DNA from: an uncultured Fretibacterium sp.
GTDB lineage: Bacteria > Synergistota > Synergistia > Synergistales > Aminobacteriaceae
Assembly (NCBI GenBank): GCA_937899395.1
Contig: CALBPU010000152.1
Coordinates: 1-11,967, forward strand
Direction of reading: 5' to 3'
Length of the DNA: 11,967 nucleotides
Below the pieces are notes generated by a model that searched no databases, had not been told where the DNA came from, and saw only the letters and a list, made by a program, of their open reading frames with translations. Positions 1 to 7,383 of this stretch are shown piece by piece. The first letter of the stretch is position 1. Every line of letters starts with the position of its first letter. The position numbers were made by a program, and so were the translations under genes.

Positions 1-84
1 TTTAATTCAGATAAATTCGGTTCTATCGAATTTTATCCTCGTAGTAATTTACTATTTTCCTTAGTTACAGCGGACAAGCCGTAA
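1..84 (+). CDS. C-terminal end of an upstream gene (partial)
   Basis: Frame 1 is open from the window edge to a TAA at 82-84 and encodes 27 residues ending SLVTADKP. The stop lies 21 bases before the next start (TTG at 106), and the ribosome binding site of that gene occupies the gap. The arrangement is what one expects of the previous gene of the same operon. The fragment is polar with a beta-like hydrophobic stretch (residues about 16-23, ending in VTA) and carries no motif I can name. A chance open frame of this length cannot be excluded, so the call rests mainly on spacing and frame. Confidence 0.5.
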   Translation, partial: FNSDKFGSIEFYPRSNLLFSLVTADKP

Positions 85-93
85 CAAGGAGAA

Positions 94-98
94 AGGAG
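94..98 (+). promoter_or_regulatory. Ribosome binding site that decides a TTG start
   Basis: AGGAG lies 7 bases before TTG at 106. The residues that follow (MKNLSRTV and a hydrophobic run) form a good signal peptide, so the TTG is preferred over later ATG codons that would remove it. Confidence 0.75.
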
Positions 99-105
99 AA
101 CTAAC

Positions 106-2085
106 TTGAAAAATCTTTCCCGTACCGTCTTAATTTTCATTCTAATTTTTTGTTCTTGCATAACAGCCTTTTCAGCCGATGACAAATACGTCATTCTTGA
201 CGTTGAGGGCGAGGGTGCAAACAGAAACGAAGCCATTGAAGCCGCGTGGTTAGAAGGCATTCGTCAAGCCGCAGGAAGTTTCATTGATTCAAAAACAGAA
301 CTCAATGATGACAAATTAACCGAACGCATTATTTCTTACAGCAGGGGACTTGTCGAAAGATACGATGTTCTTTCAGTTGACGACAGCAGAGCAGACGAGG
401 GAATTTATAAACTTAAACTCCGTATGTGGATTGTCAGCGATATTTTAAGGGACGGCACAAGACACGCCACAGCTAACAGTGCCGAAATTTCCTTTTCCGC
501 AAGCGATTTGAAAAAGACAAAGGAAGACGAAATTAACGCCGCAAACGCAAACGCCCTCGAAAAACGCGATGCTTCTGCCGAAACCGCAAAAAAACGTTCC
601 CAATCCGCCGCTGAACTTTTAGAAGCAATGCTCGACAGATATAACCCCGAAGATTTTTTATCATGCTATATACCGAACAAGCCCGAAGCCGTAAAAGGCA
701 AGTCGGATGTTTTTAACTTGAATGTCGAACTGAACTTCAATGAAAAACTTTACAAAGAAGCCTTTATCCCTGATTTAATTCAGGTGCTTGACCAGATTGC
801 AAGCGTCAAGAAAAACACTTTGCTTCTTAAAAACAAAGACGAACTACGGGATTTGAATAACGAAAAAAACGCACTGAAATCATGGAATAACAGCAGCATC
901 GTTTTGAAAGCCAATGAATTGGGCAAAGATTATTATTTGGCAGTTTATAACAAGCCCGAAAATCTAGGATGCCGTTTATATAATTTTGCACAGACAGACG
1001 CAAATAATATTTTGAATTACAAAAACGGGACATTTGCTAAATTTTTTGAACGTACTCAGCGCGTCAAAGGTCTTTTGATTGAACTTCTTGACGAAGACGG
1101 AGAAACAATAGAAACGTTTGAAAAGAAGTTTGATATTGCTTTTCTAATCACGAACGGTAACAAAACGCAAAATATCTGGTCTATTCAGCCTACAATCATG
1201 GTTCATTATCCAGAAGAAAATGATAAAGGTTTTATTCCTGATGGTATTACCGTATCGCAGAAAGGGATAATTTCAGACCCTGATGATCTCACGATAATCG
1301 TGTCTTTCTACAATAATGATTATAACCTCCATCTTGGCTATAGTAACAGCGTAATTGATGAAAAGAGTGAATACTTCCCGTTTGCTATTTCTCCTCAAGT
1401 ATCATCAAAAGGGCAGTGGAGTAAATCAGATGGTCGCAATCGTGGCGACTATACTTTTTCTGTAAAACCAACTTCACTAAAAATGAACACGCTATACAAA
1501 GTAAAAACTCAAAATGAATTTCTGAAAAAATTATTAGGTGACGCAATAGGACCTAGTGCTGGGGAAATTATAGAAAGAAACAAAAAAGAATTTTCTTTTC
1601 AAACAACAACAGGCTGGGAAGAAAAAATGCAACTCATCATTCCTGTTGAACTTGAAATGCCTGAAGAAATTTTGCCATACGTCAAAAAAATTAGGGCTTC
1701 TCTGCTTTTAATTAATTTAGATGAACTCAAAGCGAAACAGCAAGAGAAAGAAATGCGTAAACAAAAAGAAGAGGAAATGAAAAAATTGGCGATAAAGCAG
1801 GAGCAAGCCTCGATTTTGGGGTTTTATGCTGAACCAATCACACCAGAACTTCGGGAAAAATATAAGATACTAACCGACACACAAGGGTTAATTATAACTT
1901 ATGTGTTGCCAGGACATAACAGGTACGATGCGGAGCTGAAAGAAGGAGATATATTGCTCGATATAAATGGAAGAACAATTAGTAATTTTAGCAGGCAAAG
2001 TATCAGGGAAGCAATCGCAATGGACAGTATTTTAATACTGATGATTGAACGAAACGGTTCTATATTAGCAGTTTCTAATTATTAA
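106..2085 (+). CDS. Exported FlgT/LPP20-like protein with C-terminal PDZ domain
   Basis: 659 residues. The N-terminus is a signal peptide with likely cleavage after about residue 24 (TAFSA). It has a Cys pair but no proper lipobox. Residues 27-115 resemble the FlgT N-terminal/LPP20-type module: a beta strand, an Ala-rich helix, GSFIDSK, then a second helix (ERIISYSRG) and beta strands. Residues about 125-170 are charged and helical. Residues 172-370 are collinear with the protein at 7402-9513 (shared YNPEDF, EAFIPDL, CRLY). Residues about 380-505 have no counterpart there. Residues 540-567 form a Glu/Lys/Gln-rich probable coiled coil. Residues about 568-659 form a PDZ domain with the signature LKEGDILLDINGR. 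PDZ domains bind C-terminal peptides or serve as protein-protein docking modules. No protease triad is visible, so this is a scaffold or binding protein rather than an HtrA enzyme. Its role is unknown; a periplasmic location is inferred from the signal peptide. Confidence 0.85.
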   Translation: MKNLSRTVLIFILIFCSCITAFSADDKYVILDVEGEGANRNEAIEAAWLEGIRQAAGSFIDSKTELNDDKLTERIISYSRGLVERYDVLSVDDSRADEGIYKLKLRMWIVSDILRDGTRHATANSAEISFSASDLKKTKEDEINAANANALEKRDASAETAKKRSQSAAELLEAMLDRYNPEDFLSCYIPNKPEAVKGKSDVFNLNVELNFNEKLYKEAFIPDLIQVLDQIASVKKNTLLLKNKDELRDLNNEKNALKSWNNSSIVLKANELGKDYYLAVYNKPENLGCRLYNFAQTDANNILNYKNGTFAKFFERTQRVKGLLIELLDEDGETIETFEKKFDIAFLITNGNKTQNIWSIQPTIMVHYPEENDKGFIPDGITVSQKGIISDPDDLTIIVSFYNNDYNLHLGYSNSVIDEKSEYFPFAISPQVSSKGQWSKSDGRNRGDYTFSVKPTSLKMNTLYKVKTQNEFLKKLLGDAIGPSAGEIIERNKKEFSFQTTTGWEEKMQLIIPVELEMPEEILPYVKKIRASLLLINLDELKAKQQEKEMRKQKEEEMKKLAIKQEQASILGFYAEPITPELREKYKILTDTQGLIITYVLPGHNRYDAELKEGDILLDINGRTISNFSRQSIREAIAMDSILILMIERNGSILAVSNY

Positions 2086-2104
2086 AAAATTGGAGGAAAC
2101 AAGA

Positions 2105-2494
2105 ATGTCAGAAGAAAAAGATCTTTACGAGGAAGTACAGCACAAACTTGCGAGCTGAGGTATCTATGTTGAAAGGATTACTCCTGAAATTCGTGATAAA
2201 TACAATTTGTTTTATTGCAAAGGGTATCCTATAACTTGTGCCGAATACGTTATCACTGGTTCGGATATGGACAAACATTGGAGCATATCTGATGAAACGA
2301 GGCTGGAAAAAGGGGATATGTTACGCTCCGTAGAAAATGGGGCTGGGTTAATGGCGTTTGGAAGTTTTGAAGATCTCAAAAAAATATCCCCCAAAAACGA
2401 CGAGCGTTTCGAGTTTAGGGTTATACGAAATAACAAAGATTTGAAAGTTCAAGCCGCTTTTCATGACAATAAAAAACAAAGGAGAGTGTCATAA
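2105..2494 (+). pseudogene. PDZ-like reading frame interrupted by in-frame UGA
   Basis: GGAGG at 2092-2096 sits 8 bases before an ATG at 2105, 19 bases after the preceding gene stops. The frame runs 17 codons (MSEEKDLYEEV...) and meets TGA at 2156-2158, then stays open in the same frame to TAA at 2492-2494. The segment after the stop (GIYVERITPEIRDKY...) aligns with the start of the PDZ domain of the preceding gene (GFYAEPITPELREKY), and LEKGDMLRSVENG matches its LKEGDILLDINGR. The stop falls where the paralogous domain has Leu, so one base change (TTA to TGA) would explain it. There is no signal peptide, so the frame looks like a detached duplicate of the PDZ tail. Downstream restart is possible (TTG at 2207), but no strong ribosome binding site precedes it and it would lack the first PDZ strand. 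A sequencing error is the main alternative. Confidence 0.7.
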
Positions 2495-2563
2495 ATGCGT
2501 AAAATTTATTTATCGTTCATTAACGTTTTCAATTCAATCAGAGGTTCTCCATCTTTGCAATGA
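2495..2563 (+). pseudogene. Truncated gene start, 22 codons
   Basis: An ATG directly abuts the TAA of the previous frame (2492-2494) and is preceded by AGGAGA at 2480-2485 with 9-base spacing, which is a good initiation site. The product begins MRKIYLSFINVF, like the positive and hydrophobic start of a signal peptide, but ends at TGA 2561-2563 after 22 residues. The best reading is the first codons of a further exported-protein gene whose body was lost, with the adjoining antitoxin segment now in its place. A short leader peptide is possible but there is nothing to support it. A minus-strand frame (2506-2574) overlaps it, so only one of the two can be meaningful. Confidence 0.4.
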
Positions 2564-2574
2564 AAGAGAAAAAA

Positions 2575-2790
2575 TCATATTTCGTTTACTCGTTCTTCTT
2601 TGGCACTTTCAAGAGTCATAGTTTGGGGAAGAATGCCAAAAAGCGATTTTGCGGTTTCAAGTTTGTTTTGAAAAGGATTTGTTAATTTTGCAACAAGTTT
2701 ACCGTGCTGTGTGATAAAAATATCTTCGGTCATGGCAAGCAACAGATATTTGCTTAAATTAGCTCCTAATTCTGTATCTGTAACGGGCAT
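2575..2790 (-). CDS. Phd/YefM-type antitoxin, apparently without a toxin
   Basis: 71 residues, the usual size for this family. The N-terminal half has the typical pattern of type II prevent-host-death antitoxins: a helix (TELGANLSKYLLLA), then EDIFITQHGKLVAKLTNP, which forms the DNA-binding beta-alpha unit. The C-terminal SLFGILP...AKEERVNEI is the kind of tail that wraps around a PIN-type toxin. Such antitoxins repress their own promoter and neutralise a toxin encoded just downstream. Here the stop overlaps an ATG (ATGA), as in many such pairs, but that frame gives only 14 residues with no PIN motif, and plus-strand genes follow. The toxin is therefore absent and the antitoxin is an orphan. 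The start is supported by AAGGAG upstream. It lies reversed between two plus-strand operons, which suggests insertion. Confidence 0.85.
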   Translation of the reverse strand: MPVTDTELGANLSKYLLLAMTEDIFITQHGKLVAKLTNPFQNKLETAKSLFGILPQTMTLESAKEERVNEI

Positions 2791-2825
2791 AATGACATCT
2801 CCTTATTGAAATTTAATTTTGCAAA

Positions 2826-2854
2826 ATCTTAACAAAAAAGGATAAATCAGGCAA
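2826..2854 (-). promoter_or_regulatory. Probable promoter of the antitoxin gene
   Basis: Read on the minus strand, TTGCCT (2854-2849) and TAAGAT (2831-2826) are 17 bases apart, each matching four of six consensus bases. Transcription would start near 2820, about 30 bases before the antitoxin ATG. The site lies in the 92-base gap shared with the divergent gene at 2883, so binding of the antitoxin here could also affect that operon (inference). Confidence 0.45.
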
Positions 2855-2882
2855 CAAAATTTTTTATAAAGGAGTTTTTAAC

Positions 2883-4277
2883 ATGAAAAAAGTTTTACTC
2901 TCAATCGCATTAACCGTTTGTTTCAGTGCTTCATGCTGGAGCGCACCGTTGCTGACCGCTGATGACTTCATGCCAGTTGTTCAGGCTCCCGAAGAACAGC
3001 GCGAAGAATTGCTGACCGTCCAGCACCCCGAAGAAGTCAAAACCGAAGTCGATCCCGAACTCAACAAACCCGTTACACGCGCGGCGACAGCACAGGACGC
3101 TATCAACAGCGTTATGCAGCGTTTTTATGCTGACGGCGGAGAGGGCTGTGAATCGGTAGCTTTGCCCGATGGAAGTTTAGGTCTTGTCGCAGTCGGAACT
3201 GGAACTTACGGTTCGGAGATGAGCAATATCGTTGCACAGCGCAGGGAACAGCAGATAGCTTATTACATTGCTTTTCTTCAAGCTAAAAGAATGATGGCAC
3301 GGTATTTTGCTGGTGCTTCAATCGAACAGTTACAGTCATTCGTTGTTAATGAATCCGCCCGCGACGAAGCTGACTCAGGAGTGTCAACAAGAAACGAAGC
3401 GTTTAACATGTCCGTTGAAAGCGTAACGGAAGCATTGTTGAAGGGCTACGTTACTTATGATGTCCGTGATGATGTCGAGAACGGCACGGTCTATGTAACC
3501 CTTGTCAGCACTCCGAGAACTCAGGGACGTTACGACAGACCCACAAGCGATACCCAAATGGCTGATAACCTGAAAGACGGAATTAACAAGATTTTCGCTG
3601 AAATTCAGAGCGGCGTTGTTCCTCCAGTCGGCGGAAGAATTGTCAATGTTCCCGAAACGGGCGAAATCGCTTTTGTGGGTTTCGGAAGTGAAGTAGTCCG
3701 TCCTGCCGATAACAAAAAAGCTAAAGCTGATAACAGACAGTCAGCAAGACGCAGGGCAACTCTCAGGGCTGAGGCTTCCCTTTGCGGAATAATCAGGGGC
3801 GATAATATGACGGCAAGCGATTCGGACTTATTAGCTTCAGAAAATAACAGTGAAAGCTACATCGGCGACCGCAAGATAGATTTGTCCGACCCGATTGATG
3901 AATTAACGAGCGATGCCGAAAAAGCCGAAGCACAGCAAGCCGCGCAGGGGTTCAGAAGCAACGACAGCAACAAACAGGTAATTCAGAGTGCCGTCAAAGG
4001 AACAATTCCTCCCGGTGTCAGTCCTAAAGCATGGCTTGATAACGAAGGAGCTTTTGCTTATGCCGTAGCGGTTTACGTCCCGTCAGTAACTCAAAAAGCC
4101 GCGCAGATGAATCAGGACATGAAAGATTCTCAAATTGTCCAGCCCTACGAAGTCAAGAAAAACGCTCCTGCCAAACAGGATAAGGACAATCAGCAGATTA
4201 AAATCGACAGCAAGACCTACAAAGATTCCGGCACTCTTCAGCCCGGAGTTTCAGGAACTGTCAATCAGCCGCTTTAA
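2883..4277 (+). CDS. Exported protein with two FlgT/LPP20-like helix modules
   Basis: 464 residues, ATG preceded by AAAGGAG with 8-base spacing. The signal peptide is residues 1-21 (SCWSA before PLL). Residues 22-65 are a Pro/Glu-rich stretch. From about residue 107 to 218 there is a module with a long Ala-rich helix (QQIAYYIAFLQAKRMMARYF), an Asn/Ser-rich middle, and EALLKGYVTYDV followed by the strand GTVYVTLVSTP. A second copy of the same logic starts near residue 263 (EIAFVGFGSEV, then NRQSARRRATLRAEASLCG at 284-302) and ends with a hydrophobic strand AFAYAVAVYVPS near 395-406. The tail from about 407 is Gln/Lys-rich and polar. The helix-then-strand pattern recalls FlgT and LPP20 envelope proteins, but overall the family is one I cannot name with certainty (possibly DUF6844). 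It is the first gene of the central operon, and its codon use (frequent GCC, CCC, GAA) matches the genes after it. Function unknown. Confidence 0.8.
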   Translation: MKKVLLSIALTVCFSASCWSAPLLTADDFMPVVQAPEEQREELLTVQHPEEVKTEVDPELNKPVTRAATAQDAINSVMQRFYADGGEGCESVALPDGSLGLVAVGTGTYGSEMSNIVAQRREQQIAYYIAFLQAKRMMARYFAGASIEQLQSFVVNESARDEADSGVSTRNEAFNMSVESVTEALLKGYVTYDVRDDVENGTVYVTLVSTPRTQGRYDRPTSDTQMADNLKDGINKIFAEIQSGVVPPVGGRIVNVPETGEIAFVGFGSEVVRPADNKKAKADNRQSARRRATLRAEASLCGIIRGDNMTASDSDLLASENNSESYIGDRKIDLSDPIDELTSDAEKAEAQQAAQGFRSNDSNKQVIQSAVKGTIPPGVSPKAWLDNEGAFAYAVAVYVPSVTQKAAQMNQDMKDSQIVQPYEVKKNAPAKQDKDNQQIKIDSKTYKDSGTLQPGVSGTVNQPL

Positions 4278-4280
4278 TGA

Positions 4281-5186
4281 ATGTTGACGGAAATGAAAAA
4301 CATATTTTTATTTTCAAAGAGGGGACTCGTCTTGAGTCTCGCTCTTTTTATTTTAATTGCGCCCGTAAATTTAGCTTTTGGAAATTCTTTTGATTTAGCG
4401 GCAATTTCTTTTCTTGAAGAATCTCATTTGTCAATTTCAGACGAAGCAAGAAATATTTTAATTTCGTGTGTCAGCAATGACCGAACCGCAACGGGCTGGA
4501 CAAGGGAAATTAAATCCGAAGATACAGTCTATGCTCTTGAAGTTCTCGCAATACCAACGGCAAAAATTAAATCAAATCAAAATTCCAATAATCAGGCGGC
4601 TCTTAGGCGTTCATTGTCAAGAGCAACATTGCGTTTGGCTTTGTATCTTGATAACGGCAAATTAAACCGCGAACGTTTCTCAAATGAAAATGCCGCAAAT
4701 TACGCCCTGTTGATGTCGTACAGCGGAAAAATTAAAGGCGGACTTCAGTCTTTTTCAAAGGCGATAGACAACCGTGCAGTCAGTCTTGTATGGGTCAGAC
4801 GCGATAATGTGAAGGACAGCAATAGCGCACAATCCGAAACACAGCTCACCGAAGATTATTGCAAATATCTTTACAAGACCGCGAACGATTTATTTAATGA
4901 AAAAAAATTTGACGAGGCATTGAAGACTTTTCATCAAATTCATTACATGGCATGGGCAAACATCGATGCTTATCTCGGTACTTCCCTGTGCTTTCTCAAA
5001 ATGAATCAAAAAGATGACGCGATAAAACTGACTTCGGAACTTGTCAAAGTTTTTAGCAGAGACATGAAACCCGATGAAATGGCAAACGCAGGAAAAATTT
5101 TGTTCAACGCGGGAGAAAAAGACAAAGGCTTTAACGTTTTAGAACTGGCATACGGGCTTCTTAAATCTCAGGGAGGTAAAAAATGA
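4281..5186 (+). CDS. Exported TPR-repeat protein
   Basis: 301 residues from the ATG at 4281, 3 bases after the previous stop, so translation is probably coupled. No clear ribosome binding site precedes it. An ATG at 4293 (MKNIFLF) and a TTG at 4332 preceded by GAGGGG are alternatives, but the TTG start would lose the Lys/Arg residues in front of the hydrophobic segment. The signal peptide ends near ANLAFG-like residues at about 35. Residues 75-130 contain a strand (TVYALEVLAIP) and an Ala/Arg-rich helix (ALRRSLSRATLRLALYL) that echo the helix module of the preceding protein. Residues about 196-295 are tetratricopeptide-like: ANDLFNEKKFDEALKTFHQI, a second helical pair with AYLGTSLCFLKMNQKDDAIKL, and a third near the end. 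TPRs bind partner proteins, so this may be the adaptor of an envelope complex built by this operon (inference). It ends with ATGA overlapping the next gene. Confidence 0.75.
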   Translation: MLTEMKNIFLFSKRGLVLSLALFILIAPVNLAFGNSFDLAAISFLEESHLSISDEARNILISCVSNDRTATGWTREIKSEDTVYALEVLAIPTAKIKSNQNSNNQAALRRSLSRATLRLALYLDNGKLNRERFSNENAANYALLMSYSGKIKGGLQSFSKAIDNRAVSLVWVRRDNVKDSNSAQSETQLTEDYCKYLYKTANDLFNEKKFDEALKTFHQIHYMAWANIDAYLGTSLCFLKMNQKDDAIKLTSELVKVFSRDMKPDEMANAGKILFNAGEKDKGFNVLELAYGLLKSQGGKK

Positions 5187-6244
5187 GAAATTGCAGAATA
5201 TTCTGTTTAGCTGTTCTGATTTTGGCTTTGGCTTCGTCGGTGTTTGCGGCTGGGAAAAATTCTGATTTCGATATAGCCGATAAACTTGTCGCTGACGGGA
5301 AAATTCCCATGTACGTCCGCGATAAGGGAAAATTTGTTTATAACCCTGATTTTAATGTCGTAGGAATAAAAGGTTACAATGTTAATCTGCGTTCACAGCC
5401 TAATACAAAATCAAACGTTGTCGTCCAGCTCAGTGATAGCGACACTGACAAATTTCCTGTTTATCTCGGCGAATGGACTCACCCTAACGGCGAATACTGG
5501 GTTATTGGTGAATATCGGGCAGGCGGCAAGCCTAAAACCGTATGGATTTTCGGGAAGTATGCCGAACCGATGACAAAAGAAGAATATTCTTCTGCTAAAA
5601 AATCCAATACCCATTTGAGCGATAATGAGTACAAGCAAATGATGAAAAACTCTGATTTCGCAAACGCTGATAAGGCACTTAATCAGGCATGGAAAAACGC
5701 GAAAAATTCTTTATCGGAGAATGAATTTAACGCCCTGAAAAAAGACCAGAACTCTTGGATTAAAAAAGGACGCGACAATGAGGCAGGGACTTTGATGTCA
5801 AGAATGTCAAGGGTTGAAGCATACACTTCCGTTACTAATTCACGCGCTGAATATATCAATCAGCTTGCAAACGGCTCAACGTCATTAGATACCGCAAGGG
5901 ATTATGATGAACATACTAATGACAGTTACGCTGATGTTCCCGATGATTTGCCTGATGATGATGTTCCAGTTGAAACGCCTGAAAAATCTTCCAAAAAGGT
6001 TTCATCAAAAATCAGTCTTTCGTCCGAAGATGATGCTTCTGAATTTTTGCAGGAACTTTTGACGGAGCTTGAAAAAATTGACTTCCGTGAAGAACTTGAA
6101 TATCTCGGTCAGGTTGAAATTGACGGTGAAGAATGTTTTGAGTTTTCTTCACAGTTTAATTTGAGTGAAACAGGTCGCTATGCAGTTTCATCAGGCGGAA
6201 AGATTTACGAGCATGACGGGGAAAATTACACGCCCGTTAAATAA
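5183..6244 (+). CDS. Exported SH3b protein with LprI-like domain
   Basis: 353 residues. The ATG overlaps the previous stop by 4 bases and is preceded by GGGAGG. The signal peptide is residues 1-22 (SSVFA before AGK). Residues about 57-132 form a bacterial SH3-like domain: GYNVNLRSQPNTKSNVV is the hallmark, followed by EYWVIGEY and VWIFGKYAEP. SH3b domains commonly bind cell-wall peptides. Residues about 146-230 match the LprI/DUF1311 pattern (ADKALNQAWKN, LKKDQNSWIKKGRDNEA, then TNSRAEYINQL), a fold known from periplasmic lysozyme-inhibitor-type proteins. The Cys residues of classical LprI are missing here. Residues 251-353 are an acidic Asp/Pro linker plus a small domain (YLGQVEIDGEECFEF, RYAVSSGGKIYEHDG) that is identical but for one residue to the tail of the next protein. 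A role at or near peptidoglycan is inferred. Confidence 0.8.
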   Translation: MRNCRIFCLAVLILALASSVFAAGKNSDFDIADKLVADGKIPMYVRDKGKFVYNPDFNVVGIKGYNVNLRSQPNTKSNVVVQLSDSDTDKFPVYLGEWTHPNGEYWVIGEYRAGGKPKTVWIFGKYAEPMTKEEYSSAKKSNTHLSDNEYKQMMKNSDFANADKALNQAWKNAKNSLSENEFNALKKDQNSWIKKGRDNEAGTLMSRMSRVEAYTSVTNSRAEYINQLANGSTSLDTARDYDEHTNDSYADVPDDLPDDDVPVETPEKSSKKVSSKISLSSEDDASEFLQELLTELEKIDFREELEYLGQVEIDGEECFEFSSQFNLSETGRYAVSSGGKIYEHDGENYTPVK

Positions 6245-6280
6245 TTAAAGGAGGTATTTTTATGTACAAAAAGTTTTTTG
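5933..6280 (+). repeat. Direct repeat, left copy
   Basis: It covers the last 103 codons and stop of the SH3b-LprI gene, the 17-base gap with its ribosome binding site, and the first 19 bases of the next gene. Compared by eye with 7072-7420, the 312-base coding part differs at three positions (CCT/CCC, TCT/TCG, GTT/GCT; only the last changes a residue, Val to Ala). The gap differs by one inserted base and a few substitutions. Confidence 0.95.
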
Positions 6281-7383
6281 TTTTAGCAATACTTTTCAGC
6301 GTATTAGAAATGCCTTGCGTGGCTGCTCCTGAACCGCCTCAACGCGGAGGGCAATGGGCATATGTTCTCGGCGATACTTTTTCGATTTATGCAAAGGCTG
6401 ATAAAAATTCACAGTCTCATGAAATCAAACGTCTCGATGAATGGCTCGCAGTGTTAGACGCTATACGCGATAAAAACAACTATCTTTGGTACAAAGTCAA
6501 AATCAACGGTGAACAAGTCTGGCTCTTTCAAGAGGGCATACGCCTGAAAATGGGTGGAAAAAATAAAAAAGCCTCAGATGTTTATAGCCGCTGCTCAAAC
6601 ATTCGTAGCAAGGTCATGAATGGCACGATGTCAGGCTGGGACAAAGAACAGAATGGAAATTTCCTAACTTACACGTCAAAAAACGGCTCGTTCATGGTCA
6701 GTCAGAATGGCAATAAGGTCGAAGATATTTATTTCAAAGCTCATGGAGAGAGTACATGCACAGCCTTTTTGGGATTTAACGCTCTTGGAATGGACAGAAA
6801 CGCCCTGCGAAAAAAATTCGGAGCTCCAACAATGCGTGAAACTCCCATCGGCGAACCTGACGTGAATATTTTAAGCTACGAACTTAGCAGCATAAATATG
6901 ACGCTTGCCATGTATCTTCGCAAGGCAAGAGGCGATAAAGAAGCTCGCGTAGAACGTATGGAGCTTTATAAAGGCAAAACCGGCGATAACGACTACGTAG
7001 CCAATGAAGATACAGAAAATTATTATTCTGAAACCATCGACCACAACGCGTCTGAAGGCGATTCTGATTACGATGTTCCCGATGATTTGCCTGATGATGA
7101 TGTTCCAGTTGAAACGCCCGAAAAATCGTCCAAAAAGGCTTCATCAAAAATCAGTCTTTCGTCCGAAGATGATGCTTCTGAATTTTTGCAGGAACTTTTG
7201 ACGGAGCTTGAAAAAATTGACTTCCGTGAAGAACTTGAATATCTCGGTCAGGTTGAAATTGACGGTGAAGAATGTTTTGAGTTTTCTTCACAGTTTAATT
7301 TGAGTGAAACAGGTCGCTATGCAGTTTCATCAGGCGGAAAGATTTACGAGCATGACGGGGAAAATTACACGCCCGTTAAATAA
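6262..7383 (+). CDS. Exported SH3b protein with BamE-like segment, cassette gene
   Basis: 373 residues. AAAGGAGG precedes the ATG by 7-8 bases. The signal peptide is residues 1-21 (MPCVAA before PEPP). Residues about 30-97 form a divergent SH3b domain (DTFSIYAKADKNSQ, LWYKVKINGEQVWLFQEGI). Residues about 98-175 (SDVYSRCSNIRSKV to CTAFLGFNALG) are unassigned. Residues 172-235 (LGMDRNALRKKFGAP followed by LSYELSSINMTLAMYL and ARVERMELYKG) have the order of a SmpA/BamE or BLIP-like unit: a helix ending KKFGAP, then strands. Residues 271-373 are the acidic linker and small domain shared with the preceding gene. The first six residues (MYKKFF) and their DNA are shared with the following gene. The gene is therefore flanked on both sides by the same sequence and is probably a recombination-made member of the array. 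Function unknown; periplasmic location inferred. Confidence 0.8.
   Translation: MYKKFFVLAILFSVLEMPCVAAPEPPQRGGQWAYVLGDTFSIYAKADKNSQSHEIKRLDEWLAVLDAIRDKNNYLWYKVKINGEQVWLFQEGIRLKMGGKNKKASDVYSRCSNIRSKVMNGTMSGWDKEQNGNFLTYTSKNGSFMVSQNGNKVEDIYFKAHGESTCTAFLGFNALGMDRNALRKKFGAPTMRETPIGEPDVNILSYELSSINMTLAMYLRKARGDKEARVERMELYKGKTGDNDYVANEDTENYYSETIDHNASEGDSDYDVPDDLPDDDVPVETPEKSSKKASSKISLSSEDDASEFLQELLTELEKIDFREELEYLGQVEIDGEECFEFSSQFNLSETGRYAVSSGGKIYEHDGENYTPVK

Noticed and set aside
2156..2158. UGA read as selenocysteine or tryptophan
   Set aside because: No bSECIS-like hairpin follows, the paralogous domain has Leu at this place, and other genes in the window use UGA as a normal stop and UGG for Trp.
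2166..2234. Short plus-strand frame with a hydrophobic product just after the UGA
   Set aside because: It is out of frame with the PDZ homology, which continues on both sides, and has no ribosome binding site.
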